Below, one piece after another: positions 19,613 to 29,684 of a stretch of DNA of 64,000 nt. The position numbers were made by a program, and so were the translations under genes. Below the pieces are notes generated by a model. That model was given only the letters and a program-made list of their open reading frames with translations, was not told the DNA's origin and did no database searches. Position 1 is the stretch's first letter. Each line of letters opens with the position of its first letter. The DNA is from Ww85 sp963745765 (lineage in GTDB: Bacteria; Desulfobacterota; Desulfobulbia; Desulfobulbales; Desulfocapsaceae). The stretch is from contig CAVUYQ010000031.1 in assembly GCA_963745765.1 (NCBI GenBank), forward strand, positions 1-64,000, given 5' to 3'.

Positions 19613-21394
19613 TCAGATTGTTTTAATTCCTGGAATTGAAAAATAAAAGGTTGCACCTTTATCGAGTTCACCTTCCGCCCACGTTCTTCCGCCATGCCGT
19701 GAGATTATTCTCCTGATATTCGCCAGCCCTATGCCTGTTCCGTCAAACTCCGCAGATGAATGCAAACGCTGAAATACACCAAAAAGTTTTGAAACATATT
19801 TCATATCGAATCCAACACCATTATCCTGAATATAAAAAATCACTTCATCTTTTCCATTTTTGTAGCCGATGCTGATACTGGCCTTTTCCCTGGTAGATGT
19901 ATATTTCAACGCATTATCAAGCAGATTGACCCACACCTGACGCAGCAAATTATAATCTCCATCAACGGCAGGCAATGAAGCAATATCCCATTCTACGTTG
20001 CGGTTCATCCGGGAAGCGTTGACCTCTGTTAATGCACCTTCAATAATCTTATTCATGTTGACTGATACTCTTCTCAGTTCGGTACGACCGGCTCTTGAGA
20101 AACTTAACAGGTCGTCAATCAGGATACCCATTTTTTTCGCAGAACCGGTAATGGTATCTAAATAATTGCGGGCATCCTCAGAAAGCTGGTCTGCATGCTT
20201 TTTTGTGAGTATCTCGGCAAAACCATTAATGTGCCTGAGCGGAGCCCGGAGATCATGGGAAACGGAATAACTGAAGGCTTCCATTTCCTTGTTGGATGCT
20301 TCGAGCTGGGCGGTTCGTTCCGTTACCCGCTGCTCGAGTTCCTCGTTAAGTTTTTTAATCTCATTTTCCGCTTTTCGCTGATCTTCAAGCACACTCAGGA
20401 GGGTCAGTCTCGACCGGTTTGACATGTCCAGCGCTTTACTTAATTTTTCCTGCGATTCCAGTATATTCTGTTCGACCACTTTGTGCTTGGTAATATCACG
20501 ATAGGTCGTAGCAAATTGTCCATAAAGTGGACTGAACACATTGATTTCAAACAATTTATCGACTTCTTCATTATAAGTTTCAAAAGAAAAACCTTTTCCG
20601 GTTAATGCGACCTCTCCATATTTTTCAATCCAATTCACCGCATCGTTCTCGATGGAGGGGAATATCTCACGAGCCGTACGACCCCGTATTTCTTCTGTTG
20701 GCAAACCGACATACTGGGCAAATTTTGAATTATTTTCTAATATTTTATAATCGAACGGTTTTCCCGCATCATCAAGAATAATTTCGTTCAAGGAAAAGCC
20801 TTCATAGAGATGGTTAAAAAGATTCCGGTAATAGTTCTCGCTCTCTATTAAAGATACATTCATTTCAGTAAGCTTTATTCTCGTAACTCCCATCTCGGCA
20901 ATTACTTCCGTCATCTGCAACAGGAATTCCAGTTTTCCCCGGATCTCTTCTTCCGTAAATACAGGTACCTCGGAAAGTGCCTGCAGGTATTCAACCCGGT
21001 CAAAACCATACCTTTGGGCCTGTTGCTGAAAAAACTGTTCATCAGGTGATTCCAGCAAAAACTGCCCGGTAAATAGATTGCCTATATGTTCACCATTCAC
21101 GATAATCGGCATGACTACGTCAATAAGCCCATTCAGACATTTGTAGATTTTAAACGTGCCAACCGCACTTAATTTCTTGGCAAGTATCGTGTCGCTTTTA
21201 CGGCAATTTTTTTCCGTTTCCGGATTTTTCCTATGAAAATTTGTACATATATCTTTCCATCCCAATTTTGTTATAGTATTCCCTTGCAGATCAAGCAGTG
21301 CCGATCCCAGGCCGGTAGCCTTGGTAAATCCTTCAAGCAGAAGGCTTATTTCCTCCGTATCCAATATTTTTTCCAGTGTATTGGCCATAGGCAT
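19613..21394 (-). CDS. PocR-domain PAS sensor histidine kinase
   Basis: A 593-residue kinase. Residues 5-170 form a PocR sensory domain: the ATGLGSALLDLQGN start, a cysteine-containing NFHRKNPETEKNCRKSD segment, CLNGLIDVVMPIIVNGEHI and GNLFTGQFLLE. A PAS domain (about 200-320), a coiled coil, HisKA (SVSHDLRAPLRHINGFAEIL) and HATPase (NLLDNALKYTS, DNGVGFDM, GTGIGLA) follow. PocR domains are thought to bind small organic ligands. The transmitter is a close paralogue of that at 17264-19270. The start may be ATG 21394 or 21388. It is cytoplasmic, with no membrane segment. Confidence 0.9.
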   Translation of the reverse strand: MPMANTLEKILDTEEISLLLEGFTKATGLGSALLDLQGNTITKLGWKDICTNFHRKNPETEKNCRKSDTILAKKLSAVGTFKIYKCLNGLIDVVMPIIVNGEHIGNLFTGQFLLESPDEQFFQQQAQRYGFDRVEYLQALSEVPVFTEEEIRGKLEFLLQMTEVIAEMGVTRIKLTEMNVSLIESENYYRNLFNHLYEGFSLNEIILDDAGKPFDYKILENNSKFAQYVGLPTEEIRGRTAREIFPSIENDAVNWIEKYGEVALTGKGFSFETYNEEVDKLFEINVFSPLYGQFATTYRDITKHKVVEQNILESQEKLSKALDMSNRSRLTLLSVLEDQRKAENEIKKLNEELEQRVTERTAQLEASNKEMEAFSYSVSHDLRAPLRHINGFAEILTKKHADQLSEDARNYLDTITGSAKKMGILIDDLLSFSRAGRTELRRVSVNMNKIIEGALTEVNASRMNRNVEWDIASLPAVDGDYNLLRQVWVNLLDNALKYTSTREKASISIGYKNGKDEVIFYIQDNGVGFDMKYVSKLFGVFQRLHSSAEFDGTGIGLANIRRIISRHGGRTWAEGELDKGATFYFSIPGIKTI

Positions 21395-21441
21395 TAATCC
21401 GTTTAATTCAAAGTAGATTAGCAGTGATTTACCAGCTATAG

Positions 21442-23274
21442 TTATATAAAACCGTCATCCTCGCCCATATTGTCAATGACACTGGCATAACGAAATGGCT
21501 CGCCTGCCTTCTCAAGCAGTTCATTTACTTCCGTTTTAAGCTCCTGTACTCTTTCTTCTCGATCGAGTGTTACTTCGTACCAGCGGCGAAGCTCATCCAA
21601 TTGCTCCCGAATTTTATTTTCAGCCTGTTTATTATTGGTAATATCGCGGGCGACAACTACCGATGCGACGATAACACCATCCTGGTCCCGAACCGGGCTG
21701 AAACTGTAACTGCCAACCCAGGTTTCGCCGGTGTCTTTGCGGCGCAGCGTATACTCTACATTAGTGGCGGACTCTCCCCTGAGCGCGCGCGTAATTGGAA
21801 ACATATCAAGCGGAGCTATTTCTCCATTGGACATAAAAAGTTCAAAAGCATCGCGACGTTCACTTAAAGTTTTGTAGCGATATTCCTTATCCCTGGATCT
21901 ATGGAAGACCATAAAGGCCTCGTTAAAATCGATAAGCTGCCCGTCAGTGCCTGAGATAAATACGGCGTCAGTCATACTGTCCATGGCAGCCCTTAATCTC
22001 GACCGGTTTTCCGACGCTTCCCGTTCCGCCAATCTCCTGTCGGTAATGTCATCGATCATGGAGAGCCCATAGCATGCCGTTTCATCACTGTTGCCGATCC
22101 TGGTTAAAGATCGCCGAGCCCAGATGGTTTCGCCGTTTTTCTTCAGATAGCGCTTTTCAGTATAGTGAGTCTGAATTTTTCCTTCCACCAGGGCTTTTAT
22201 CGCTGCCAGATCGGCATTCCGGTCATCCGGATGGGTTACGTCAACGAAAGTTAACCGCTTGATTTCCTGTTCCGTATAGCCAAGCATGCTGCAGAATGCT
22301 TTATTGGCACTGATAATAGTGCCGTCGTCAAAAGTGCTCGTGGCCATACCGAGCGGCCCTTCCTCAAATATCTTACGGAAACGGTCCTCGCTTTTCTTCA
22401 GAGATTCGAGGACTTGATTACGTTCGGTGATATCAATACTCGTGCTCAGGAGCATTTTTTTATCATCGATACATATCAGATTCACAAACAACAGGAGTTC
22501 CTTCACTTCATTATTGGCGGTCGTTATCGAAACAGTTTTGGAATAGATACCGTCATTTTCAATAAAGGCATGATCCATATTTTCAAATGTTTTCGGATCC
22601 CTTATTCCCAGTTGTAAAAGGTTTTTCCCTACTGCCTCCCCTTCCGACAAACCGGTTATCAGGCTCCATGCTTCATTCACCTGCAGGTAAATACCGGATT
22701 CGGCATCACGCAGCGTCAGTGGAACGGGACTCAAATTGAAAATAGTTGTAAAAAGTTCTTCGTTTTCTGATAATCTCTTTTCCGTCCGTTTACGTTCCTC
22801 AATCTCTTGTTCCAACAGGCGTGTACGCTCTTTAACCAATGCCTCAAGACGTTCAGTTTCCGTTTGCTGTTTCAGATGAGCCGTCCTGATCTTCACCATT
22901 GCCTGTATCAGGGCCGTGAGTTCGCTATAGTCAATGGGTTTGGCAAGAAAAGCTTCAGCTCCGCTTGCCAGGGCACGGATCCTGTCCTCTTTGTCACCCT
23001 TGAGTCCGGTAACAAAGACCACCGGGATGTTTCTCAGCTTTTGGTCGGCTTTTAGTTTTTCGCATACTTCATAACCGTCCATGCCCGGCATAACGATGTC
23101 GAGCAGAATGACATCCGGTTCCTCAATTGCAGCCAGTTCCATGCCTTTCGTGCCGCTTAGGGCTGTATATACTAAAGCTTCCGGAAAAGCCTCGGTGATC
23201 AGCACTTTCATGGTGCCGAGGCTAGCCTGGTTATCATCAATAGCCAGTATTTTTATCTTCCTGTTCTCCATCAA
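21442..23274 (-). CDS. Response regulator with three PAS domains and no output domain
   Basis: A 610-residue protein. Residues 5-125 are a receiver domain with IDDN near the start, the phosphoacceptor in VILLDIVMPGMDG and a conserved lysine in FLAKPIDY. A coiled coil (about 125-170) and three PAS domains follow (about 170-290, 295-415 and 420-550, each ending near an ITxR- or ITNN-type motif). The last 60 residues are another coiled coil (LDELRRWYEVTLDREERVQEL) of the kind that usually leads into a kinase domain, but the protein ends there. It may be a kinase-less adaptor that works with a neighbouring kinase. I find no continuation in other frames before the next gene. Confidence 0.85.
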   Translation of the reverse strand: MMENRKIKILAIDDNQASLGTMKVLITEAFPEALVYTALSGTKGMELAAIEEPDVILLDIVMPGMDGYEVCEKLKADQKLRNIPVVFVTGLKGDKEDRIRALASGAEAFLAKPIDYSELTALIQAMVKIRTAHLKQQTETERLEALVKERTRLLEQEIEERKRTEKRLSENEELFTTIFNLSPVPLTLRDAESGIYLQVNEAWSLITGLSEGEAVGKNLLQLGIRDPKTFENMDHAFIENDGIYSKTVSITTANNEVKELLLFVNLICIDDKKMLLSTSIDITERNQVLESLKKSEDRFRKIFEEGPLGMATSTFDDGTIISANKAFCSMLGYTEQEIKRLTFVDVTHPDDRNADLAAIKALVEGKIQTHYTEKRYLKKNGETIWARRSLTRIGNSDETACYGLSMIDDITDRRLAEREASENRSRLRAAMDSMTDAVFISGTDGQLIDFNEAFMVFHRSRDKEYRYKTLSERRDAFELFMSNGEIAPLDMFPITRALRGESATNVEYTLRRKDTGETWVGSYSFSPVRDQDGVIVASVVVARDITNNKQAENKIREQLDELRRWYEVTLDREERVQELKTEVNELLEKAGEPFRYASVIDNMGEDDGFI

Positions 23275-23427
23275 ACGTACCCTTCAGTTATTCCTTTCCT
23301 CTCAGAAAAGCATCATTGCTGTCAAAGCCATCCATAGTTCATGAGTTTTACATCGCCTGCCTATCCGGACAAATATTTGATAATACAGGCTGCCTTCAAT
23401 AGGAATGAATCACCCTCAGACAGACTC

Positions 23428-24819
23428 CTAGGGGGTTGGACCGTATTTTTTAATCAACTGGTAGAGGCGTGTTCTGGAAAGACCGGACAACTCGCAGGCG
23501 GTCTTCATTTTCCCATTGGCGCGGAGCATCAATTTCTGAACGTATTGCTGCTCAAAGTTATCCTTGTATTCCTGCCATACCGGCAAGAAGTTCTCACTTG
23601 TATTCTGGGAGAAGGCTAAATAATCAGGTGATGATACGGTCATACCCGATTGAGCCTGCAAGATACGCAAATGCTCTGGAAGATGCTTGAGGAAAAGGGT
23701 TTGGTGCTGTGTCGCGTAAGCAATAACATTTTCTAATGTCTGAAATAACTCCCTGACGTTTCCGGGCCAGTCATAAAGGCAAAGAGTCCCGACAAAATCG
23801 GGCGCGACCCCTTTCACCTCAAGGCCGTACCGATTACAGAGCTTTTCTATATAAAAAGAAGTTAACTCTCTTATATCTTTTATTCTTTCCCTAAGGGGCG
23901 GCAGTTCAATCCTGATCGCCTGCAGACGAAAGAGCAGGTCGTTTCGAAACGTACCTTCATCCATACATGCTTCAAGATCTCTGTTTGTTGCCGCAATAAC
24001 CCTGAAATCGCTTTTAACTTCTTTTGTCTCTCCGACAGGACGATATCTGTGCTCCTGCAGAACCCGGAGAAATTTTTTCTGAAGGGAAAGCGGCAGTTCA
24101 CCGATCTCATCGAGGAAGAGGGTGCCTCCGTCGGCATACCTGATCAACCCCTCCCTTGCTTTGTCAGCGCCGGTAAAAGCCCCCCGGGCATGACCGAAAA
24201 GAGTGCTTTCAATTAGGTTTTCAGGCAAAGAAGCGCAATCAACGGTAACAAAATTACCCGCTGAGCGATTACTGTTTTCATGTATAGCCTGGGCGAAAAC
24301 TTCTTTGCCGGTTCCCGTTTCACCGGTAATCAACACGCTGGCATCACAACCTGCCGCCTGGGCAACCTGGCTGAGACATGCGGTGATCTGGGGGCTGCTG
24401 CCAATTATTTTGTCTCTTTTGAGAACTATCGGGACTACTTTGATTCGTTTTTTTTCTTCACGATATTGCAGTGCTCTCATCAGGTGCAGCAACAGTTCCC
24501 GGAGAACATGCGGTTTTTTAATATAGCTCCAGGCACCTCCTGAAATCGCCTGTACGGCGCCGTCGGGATCTCCTTCTCCGGTTATTATGATGACTTCAGG
24601 TCCGGAAGGCTGCGCCCTGAACTGAGGAATATAATCCAACCCGCTGCCGTCAGGCATCCGGACATCAAGAAAGACAACGTCATATTCCTTCGACTGCGAC
24701 AACTGCAGACCTTCCGTCAGAGTTCCAGCCCCGTCAGCCTTATGGCCGCTGCGTTTAATGTATTCAACAAGCATCTCGCACAATGCCCTGTCATCATCAA
24801 CGACGAGAATATCAGCCAT
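23428..24819 (-). CDS. NtrC-family sigma-54-dependent response regulator
   Basis: A 463-residue regulator. The receiver (1-120) has VVDDD and the phosphorylated aspartate in VVFLDVRMPDGSG. The AAA+ domain (about 140-375) has the Walker A motif GETGTGKE, the sigma-54 contact loop GAFTGA, Walker B GTLFLDEIGEL and the arginine finger region FRNDLLFRL. A Fis-type helix-turn-helix (ANGKMKTACELSGLSRTRLYQL) ends the protein. It activates sigma-54 promoters from distant sites. Three strong -24/-12 promoters at 36-39 kb are natural candidate targets (inference). The start overlaps the hybrid kinase's restored stop by about 8 bases. Confidence 0.93.
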   Translation of the reverse strand: MADILVVDDDRALCEMLVEYIKRSGHKADGAGTLTEGLQLSQSKEYDVVFLDVRMPDGSGLDYIPQFRAQPSGPEVIIITGEGDPDGAVQAISGGAWSYIKKPHVLRELLLHLMRALQYREEKKRIKVVPIVLKRDKIIGSSPQITACLSQVAQAAGCDASVLITGETGTGKEVFAQAIHENSNRSAGNFVTVDCASLPENLIESTLFGHARGAFTGADKAREGLIRYADGGTLFLDEIGELPLSLQKKFLRVLQEHRYRPVGETKEVKSDFRVIAATNRDLEACMDEGTFRNDLLFRLQAIRIELPPLRERIKDIRELTSFYIEKLCNRYGLEVKGVAPDFVGTLCLYDWPGNVRELFQTLENVIAYATQHQTLFLKHLPEHLRILQAQSGMTVSSPDYLAFSQNTSENFLPVWQEYKDNFEQQYVQKLMLRANGKMKTACELSGLSRTRLYQLIKKYGPTP

Positions 24820-26417
24820 TATCCAGCACCTTTCTCACCACGCGGGAGAGATCTTTTTTTACCACCGGCTTCATGATAAATTCCTTGATGCCGAGGGCTT
24901 TTGCCTCCTCCTCATTAATGATTTCGCTAAAACCGGTACACATGATAATGGGAATATCGGGGCGTTTTGACAACATTCAGTGTGGCCAGATCTTTTCCGG
25001 TCAAACCGGGCATGGTCATATCTGTCACCACCAGGTCATAATCATCACGGTGATCACTAAAATCCTGTAAAGCGCTAGTACTGTCCGTAAAAAATGTCAC
25101 CCGGTAGCCAAGACCCTGAAGCATCCGGCAGATCATTTCCGCAACCTCCGGGTCATCATCAATTACCAGCACACGTTCATTGCCGCCGGCAACAGGTTGA
25201 GAAATCTCCGGGTCCACCGTTTCTTCCTCTTCGGCCACCGGAAAGAAAATCTGGAATTCCGTCCCCCGCCCTCTTTCACTCAGCACGAGGATATTTCCTC
25301 TCAGTTTCTTGACAATCCCATGCACCACCGACAATCCGAGACCGGTACCTTCTCCAACGCGTTTAGTCGTAAAAAAAGGATCAAATATCCGGCGCAGATG
25401 CTCCTTTTCAATGCCGTAGCCAGTGTCGGAAACAAGCAATTTAACATAGTGGTGGTGAGTCTTGTTCTCGTCTTCGAGGAAAAGTCCTGAAGGCAGTTCG
25501 TCCACCTGGGACAGTTCAACCGTGAGGATTCCTCCCGTTTCAGACATCGCATGCATCGCATTGGTGCAAAGATTCATAACAACTTGATGCACCCGCGTGG
25601 GATCGGCGATAATAGGCCTGCATTCATTATCGATCGTTTTGTGGATTTCAATCGTCGAGGGAAAAGAAGCCTCCAGGAATTTCAATATCTCCTTGATAAT
25701 AAACTGCACACGAACAGGCTTCAGCTCCTCATCCGTCTGCCTGCTGAAGGTGAGAATCTGTTTTACCAGCTCACTCGCCCTGTTACCGGCAAATAGAATT
25801 TTTTCAAGATCCTTTCGCACTAAACTGTCTTCAGAAAGCTGGCCTATCGCCATCTCGCAATAGCCGATGATTACGGCAAGCAAATTATTAAAATCGTGGG
25901 CAATTCCTCCGGCAAGTGTGCCTATGGACTCCATTTTCTGCGCCTGGTGCAATTCCGCCGTTCTTATTTTAACCTCGTCCTCAAGATATAATTGATAGCG
26001 CTTGTTCTCTCTGATCAGCGACACTCGTTCTATGGCCTTGCTGATAGCATGCTCCAGCACAACAACATCCTTTACCGGTTTTTCAATATAATCCCAGGCA
26101 CCGAATTTAAGGGTTTTGATCGCATCATCAAGAGAGCCCGCCCCGGACACAATAATAACCGGATGCTCCCTGATTTTATCTCCAAGGGCGGCAAGTACCT
26201 GGAGGCCATCCATCTTGGGCATGCGCAAATCAAGCAGCATCACATCAGGATTCTCGCGGTCAAATACGGCAAGCGCTTCCTGGCCGTTTTCAGCGGTAAT
26301 GACATCGTAGCCATAATTCATTAATATCGATGCCATACTTTTACGCATCAAGAGGTCGTCATCGACAACCAGTATTCTGTTTTTGTTATCGGGGAGGGTT
26401 AGGTGATTAGCTGGCAT
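24812..26417 (-). CDS. REC-HK-REC hybrid histidine kinase, 3' end frameshifted
   Basis: An N-terminal receiver (VVDDDLLMRKS, VMLLDLRMPKMDG, GAWDYIEKP) is followed by a coiled coil, a HisKA domain with GTLAGGIAHDFNNLLAVI, a HATPase with NLCTNAMHAM, DTGYGIE and GTGLGLSVVHG, and a second receiver (VIDDDPEVAEM, LVVTDMTMPGLTG). The open frame stops at 24927 with a nonsense tail. Removing one base from the T4 run near 24964-24968 (AAAA on the coding strand) restores RPDIPIIMCTGFSEIINEEE and a proper receiver end, giving 534 residues and a stop at 24812 overlapping the NtrC gene. Probably an error rather than a truncation. Confidence 0.88.
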
Positions 26418-26485
26418 TGACCATTCTCATTGCACAATTGATGCTGAACGCAAGACGACATGAAAAAAGAAACGAAGGACCGGGG

Positions 26486-27538
26486 TTACTGGCTAAAGAC
26501 ATAATTATCTTCAAGAAAAAGGCTTAAACAGGCATCGACAACTTCCGTATCATAGAGTTTGCCCCGGTTCTGGCGGATTTCTTCCAGCGCGGAGTCAATC
26601 CCCAGGGCCACTCTATACGGGCGGTGCATTGCCATGGCCGCAACCACATCAGCAACCGCCAGGATCTTCGCCTCACAAAGTGTCTCTTCCCCTGTTAAGC
26701 CGAATGGGTATCCTGAGCCATCTATTCTTTCATGATGCTGCTGAATAATTTTTGCTAAGGGCCAGGGAAAATCGCAATGCTCCTGGCTCAGCATATCATG
26801 GCCAAATTGAGCATGGGTCTGGATGAGTTTATCTTCAATGTCAGTGAGCTTTCCCGGCTTGGAAAGGATTTCGATGGGAATTGCCACCTTGCCGAGATCA
26901 TGAATACTTGAGGCGTGGGCCAGTCCTTCTTTGATTTCATCAGCAATAGCAAGTTTTTTAGCTATTTCAATTGCCAGGGAGCATACCCTTTCCTGGTGGC
27001 CGGCCGTATAGGGGTCACGCATTTCAGTTATCTTGGCAATAACCTCTATGATACCCACGAGTGTACTTTTTAAACTCTGTTCACTCAAGACGAGCTTGTT
27101 GGTTCTCTTCTTGACCTCATCTTCCAGATGGGCCTGGTAATGCCTGTTCTCAATAATCAGGTTGCGCCGTTCAAGAGCCTTATTGATTGAGTGCAGGAGG
27201 GCTTCCATACTGATGAGCGGTTTTGTCAGATAATCCCAGGCACCGAATTTAAGGGCTTTAATAACATCGTCCATCGTCCCCACACCTGACGTAATAATAA
27301 CAGGGAATTCCGGCAACTGATCTGATAGCGCTTCAAGCACCTCGTGGCCATCCATAACGGGCATCCTGAGATCAAGCAGCATTAAGTCCGGACTTTCACT
27401 TTTAAAGAGACTCAAGCCCTCTTCGCCGTTAACCGCCTCAAACGTGAGAAAACCTGACTGTTTTAGAAACGAGACCAGGCTTTTTCGTGCAAAGATGTCA
27501 TCTTCAACTACTAATATAGTGTTTTTGTCTTTGGTCAT
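26486..27538 (-). CDS. REC-HD-GYP cyclic-di-GMP phosphodiesterase-type response regulator
   Basis: A 350-residue protein. The receiver (1-120) has VVEDDIFARKS, the acceptor in LMLLDLRMPVMDG and GAWDYLTKP. A short coiled coil leads to an HD-GYP domain (about 155-345) with AGHQERVCSLA, SSIHDLGKVAIP, the metal-binding HAQFG and QQHHERIDGSGYPFGL. HD-GYP enzymes hydrolyse c-di-GMP, so this protein can lower the messenger read by the two PilZ proteins in the window. Its receiver resembles that of the hybrid kinase downstream, suggesting they are paralogues. Intact. Confidence 0.93.
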   Translation of the reverse strand: MTKDKNTILVVEDDIFARKSLVSFLKQSGFLTFEAVNGEEGLSLFKSESPDLMLLDLRMPVMDGHEVLEALSDQLPEFPVIITSGVGTMDDVIKALKFGAWDYLTKPLISMEALLHSINKALERRNLIIENRHYQAHLEDEVKKRTNKLVLSEQSLKSTLVGIIEVIAKITEMRDPYTAGHQERVCSLAIEIAKKLAIADEIKEGLAHASSIHDLGKVAIPIEILSKPGKLTDIEDKLIQTHAQFGHDMLSQEHCDFPWPLAKIIQQHHERIDGSGYPFGLTGEETLCEAKILAVADVVAAMAMHRPYRVALGIDSALEEIRQNRGKLYDTEVVDACLSLFLEDNYVFSQ

Positions 27539-27615
27539 TTTTTGCTATATGCCAGAGATCTATCAAATCCCTGCCCCATGAATCCATAAGAGGCAAAAAA
27601 AAAAATCAAAAGGTG

Positions 27616-29178
27616 CTACGCTTGCTGTTGCACCGGCAGCATGATACTGAATTTGGCACCTTTGCCTTCTTCAGAATCCGCCCATATTCTGCCCTCATGC
27701 TTTTCACGTATGATGGCATAGGAAACGGAAAGTCCGAGTCCGGTGCCAATCCCCACATCCTTGGTTGTAAAAAAAGGATCAAAAATACGTTTCTTTATTT
27801 CAGGACTAATGCCCGGACCGTTATCCTCGATCTCAACGCGAACAAAATCGCCATCCTGCATCGATTTTATGACTATTTTTCCTTTGGCCCCATGTTTACT
27901 GTCAGCAATCGCATGGATGGCATTTTTCAGAAGGTTGAGGAAGACCTGCTCAATTTCCATTGGTACGCATTCTATTACAGGAAGGTCATCGGCGAGTTCT
28001 GAGCATATTTCTACATTGATAATGTCATATTTTCTTTTCAGATCATAATCAGCTCTGGCAAGCGTCAATGAATTAGTTACAAGCTGGTTTATATCGGCCA
28101 TTTTCATTTCAGATTGCTGCGGTCGACTAAAATCAAGAAGACTGTTGATTATCCTGGACGCATTTATGGCCGATTCCTTAATGGCATCCATAAAGAAGAT
28201 AACTTCCTGCCGTTCCATATACTGACGTATCTTTTCCAGATCCACCCCGCATTCTTCAGCCAGCTTCCGGTTATCGGCACGATCTAGGGCAAATATTGTT
28301 TGAATAACCTGTATTGATTGAAGGATGGCACTTAAAGGGGTATTGATCTCATGCGCGACTCCTGCTGCCAGGCCGGCGATGGTAGTCATCTTCTCTGACA
28401 GGAAGAGCTGCTCTTCAAGTTTTAATGTTCGCGTTATATCATTTTTCAGAGCCACAAAATTGGTGATCTTTCCAGCCTGATCGCGTACCGGCGAGATAGA
28501 GCTTTCTTCTGTATACAACTCTCCATCCTTACGTTTATTTACAAACCTCCCGCGCCAGACATCTCCCCCGAGAATCGTCTGCCACATCTCATCATAAAAG
28601 TTTGCATCCTGTTTGCCGCTATTGAGAATGTCAGGGGATTCTCCGATAACATCAGATGGAGAATACCCGCTTATTCGTTCAAAAGAAGGATTTGCGTACT
28701 GGATAATGCCTTCAACATCGGTAATAACAACCGCTTCATTCATCTGTTCAATGACGGTAGTAAGCAGATGTGCCAGTTCTTCCGCCTTCTGCTTACTTCT
28801 GTGCAGTTCCGCTTCTTCCAGCGCTCGTTTTAGCGCGGGAACCAGGCGATGCAGCCCCTGCTTCAGGACATAATCCGTTGCTCCGTGCTTCAGCGATTCT
28901 ACGGCAAGTTCTTCACCCAACGCACCGCTTATGAGAATAAATGGCAGAAAAGGATAGTCTTCCCTGACCAGGCGAAGCGCACTGAGACCATCATAGGATG
29001 GAAGACTATAGTCAGCGAGAATAACGTCAGGAGGCCCCTCATGAAGCGCGGCGACAAATTTTTCTCTGGAGTCTACTACCGTAATGTCTACTTCCAGACC
29101 CTCTTCTTCCAGCATAAGCCGGATGAGTTTCGCGTCAGTTGGATCATCTTCAAGGTGCAGTATATTCAACAGTTTCAC
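27616..29178 (-). CDS. REC-PAS histidine kinase
   Basis: A 520-residue protein. The receiver (1-120) has LHLEDDPTDAKL, VILADYSLPSYDG and DYVLKQGLHRL. A PAS domain (about 140-255) ends in VALKNDITRT. The kinase core has GLAAGVAHEINTPLSAILQSI, NLLKNAIHAI, DNGPGIS and GTGLGLSVSYAI. The lone N-terminal receiver means it could be activated by another kinase of the cluster. It is in line with the CheY-like gene, 27 bases upstream of its start. Confidence 0.92.
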   Translation of the reverse strand: MKLLNILHLEDDPTDAKLIRLMLEEEGLEVDITVVDSREKFVAALHEGPPDVILADYSLPSYDGLSALRLVREDYPFLPFILISGALGEELAVESLKHGATDYVLKQGLHRLVPALKRALEEAELHRSKQKAEELAHLLTTVIEQMNEAVVITDVEGIIQYANPSFERISGYSPSDVIGESPDILNSGKQDANFYDEMWQTILGGDVWRGRFVNKRKDGELYTEESSISPVRDQAGKITNFVALKNDITRTLKLEEQLFLSEKMTTIAGLAAGVAHEINTPLSAILQSIQVIQTIFALDRADNRKLAEECGVDLEKIRQYMERQEVIFFMDAIKESAINASRIINSLLDFSRPQQSEMKMADINQLVTNSLTLARADYDLKRKYDIINVEICSELADDLPVIECVPMEIEQVFLNLLKNAIHAIADSKHGAKGKIVIKSMQDGDFVRVEIEDNGPGISPEIKKRIFDPFFTTKDVGIGTGLGLSVSYAIIREKHEGRIWADSEEGKGAKFSIMLPVQQQA

Positions 29179-29205
29179 CAGTCTTGTAGATGGTTGTTTT
29201 TCTGC

Positions 29206-29646
29206 TTAATCCGCCGGAGGGACATTGACCACTGCCCAGAAAAGACCAATTTGTTTAATCGCATCCATAAAACCGCCGGCATCTACCGGTTTAACAACAA
29301 AAGCATTGGTACCGCTGGAATAGCTCTTGATGATATCCCGCTCCTCCTTGGAGGAGGTAAAAATGACGACCGGTATACAACGTAAATCATCATCTTTCTT
29401 CAGTGTTTCCAAAACCTCAAAACCGCTGACTTTCGGCATCTTCAAATCAAGCAGGATAACTGCCGGATTTACTCTTTTACGATCCTTGAATTTACCGCGG
29501 CGATAAAGGTAATCCAGAGCCTCTTCTCCATCATAAACAACTTCAATGGGATTGGCTATCCTGCTGTCAGCCAGCAAGCCCATCCTTGTCAATTCTACAT
29601 CTTCCTTGCTGTCGTCAACCAGCAAAATAGGTTTGATATCGTACAT
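29206..29646 (-). CDS. Single-domain CheY-like response regulator (Rcp1 type)
   Basis: A 146-residue receiver. It has LLVDDSKEDVELTRMGL, the phosphoacceptor in VILLDLKMPKVSG, IFTSSKEERDI and FVVKPVDAGGF. The spacing and the EEALDYLYRRG loop match the Rcp1-like group that usually pairs with PAS or phytochrome-like kinases. It is the first gene of the minus-strand signalling run and so may be transcribed first. A full repeat copy lies directly upstream. Confidence 0.92.
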   Translation of the reverse strand: MYDIKPILLVDDSKEDVELTRMGLLADSRIANPIEVVYDGEEALDYLYRRGKFKDRKRVNPAVILLDLKMPKVSGFEVLETLKKDDDLRCIPVVIFTSSKEERDIIKSYSSGTNAFVVKPVDAGGFMDAIKQIGLFWAVVNVPPAD

Positions 29647-29684
29647 TTGTTTTCTCCAGCGTTACAAATCGCCTTGAATAATGA

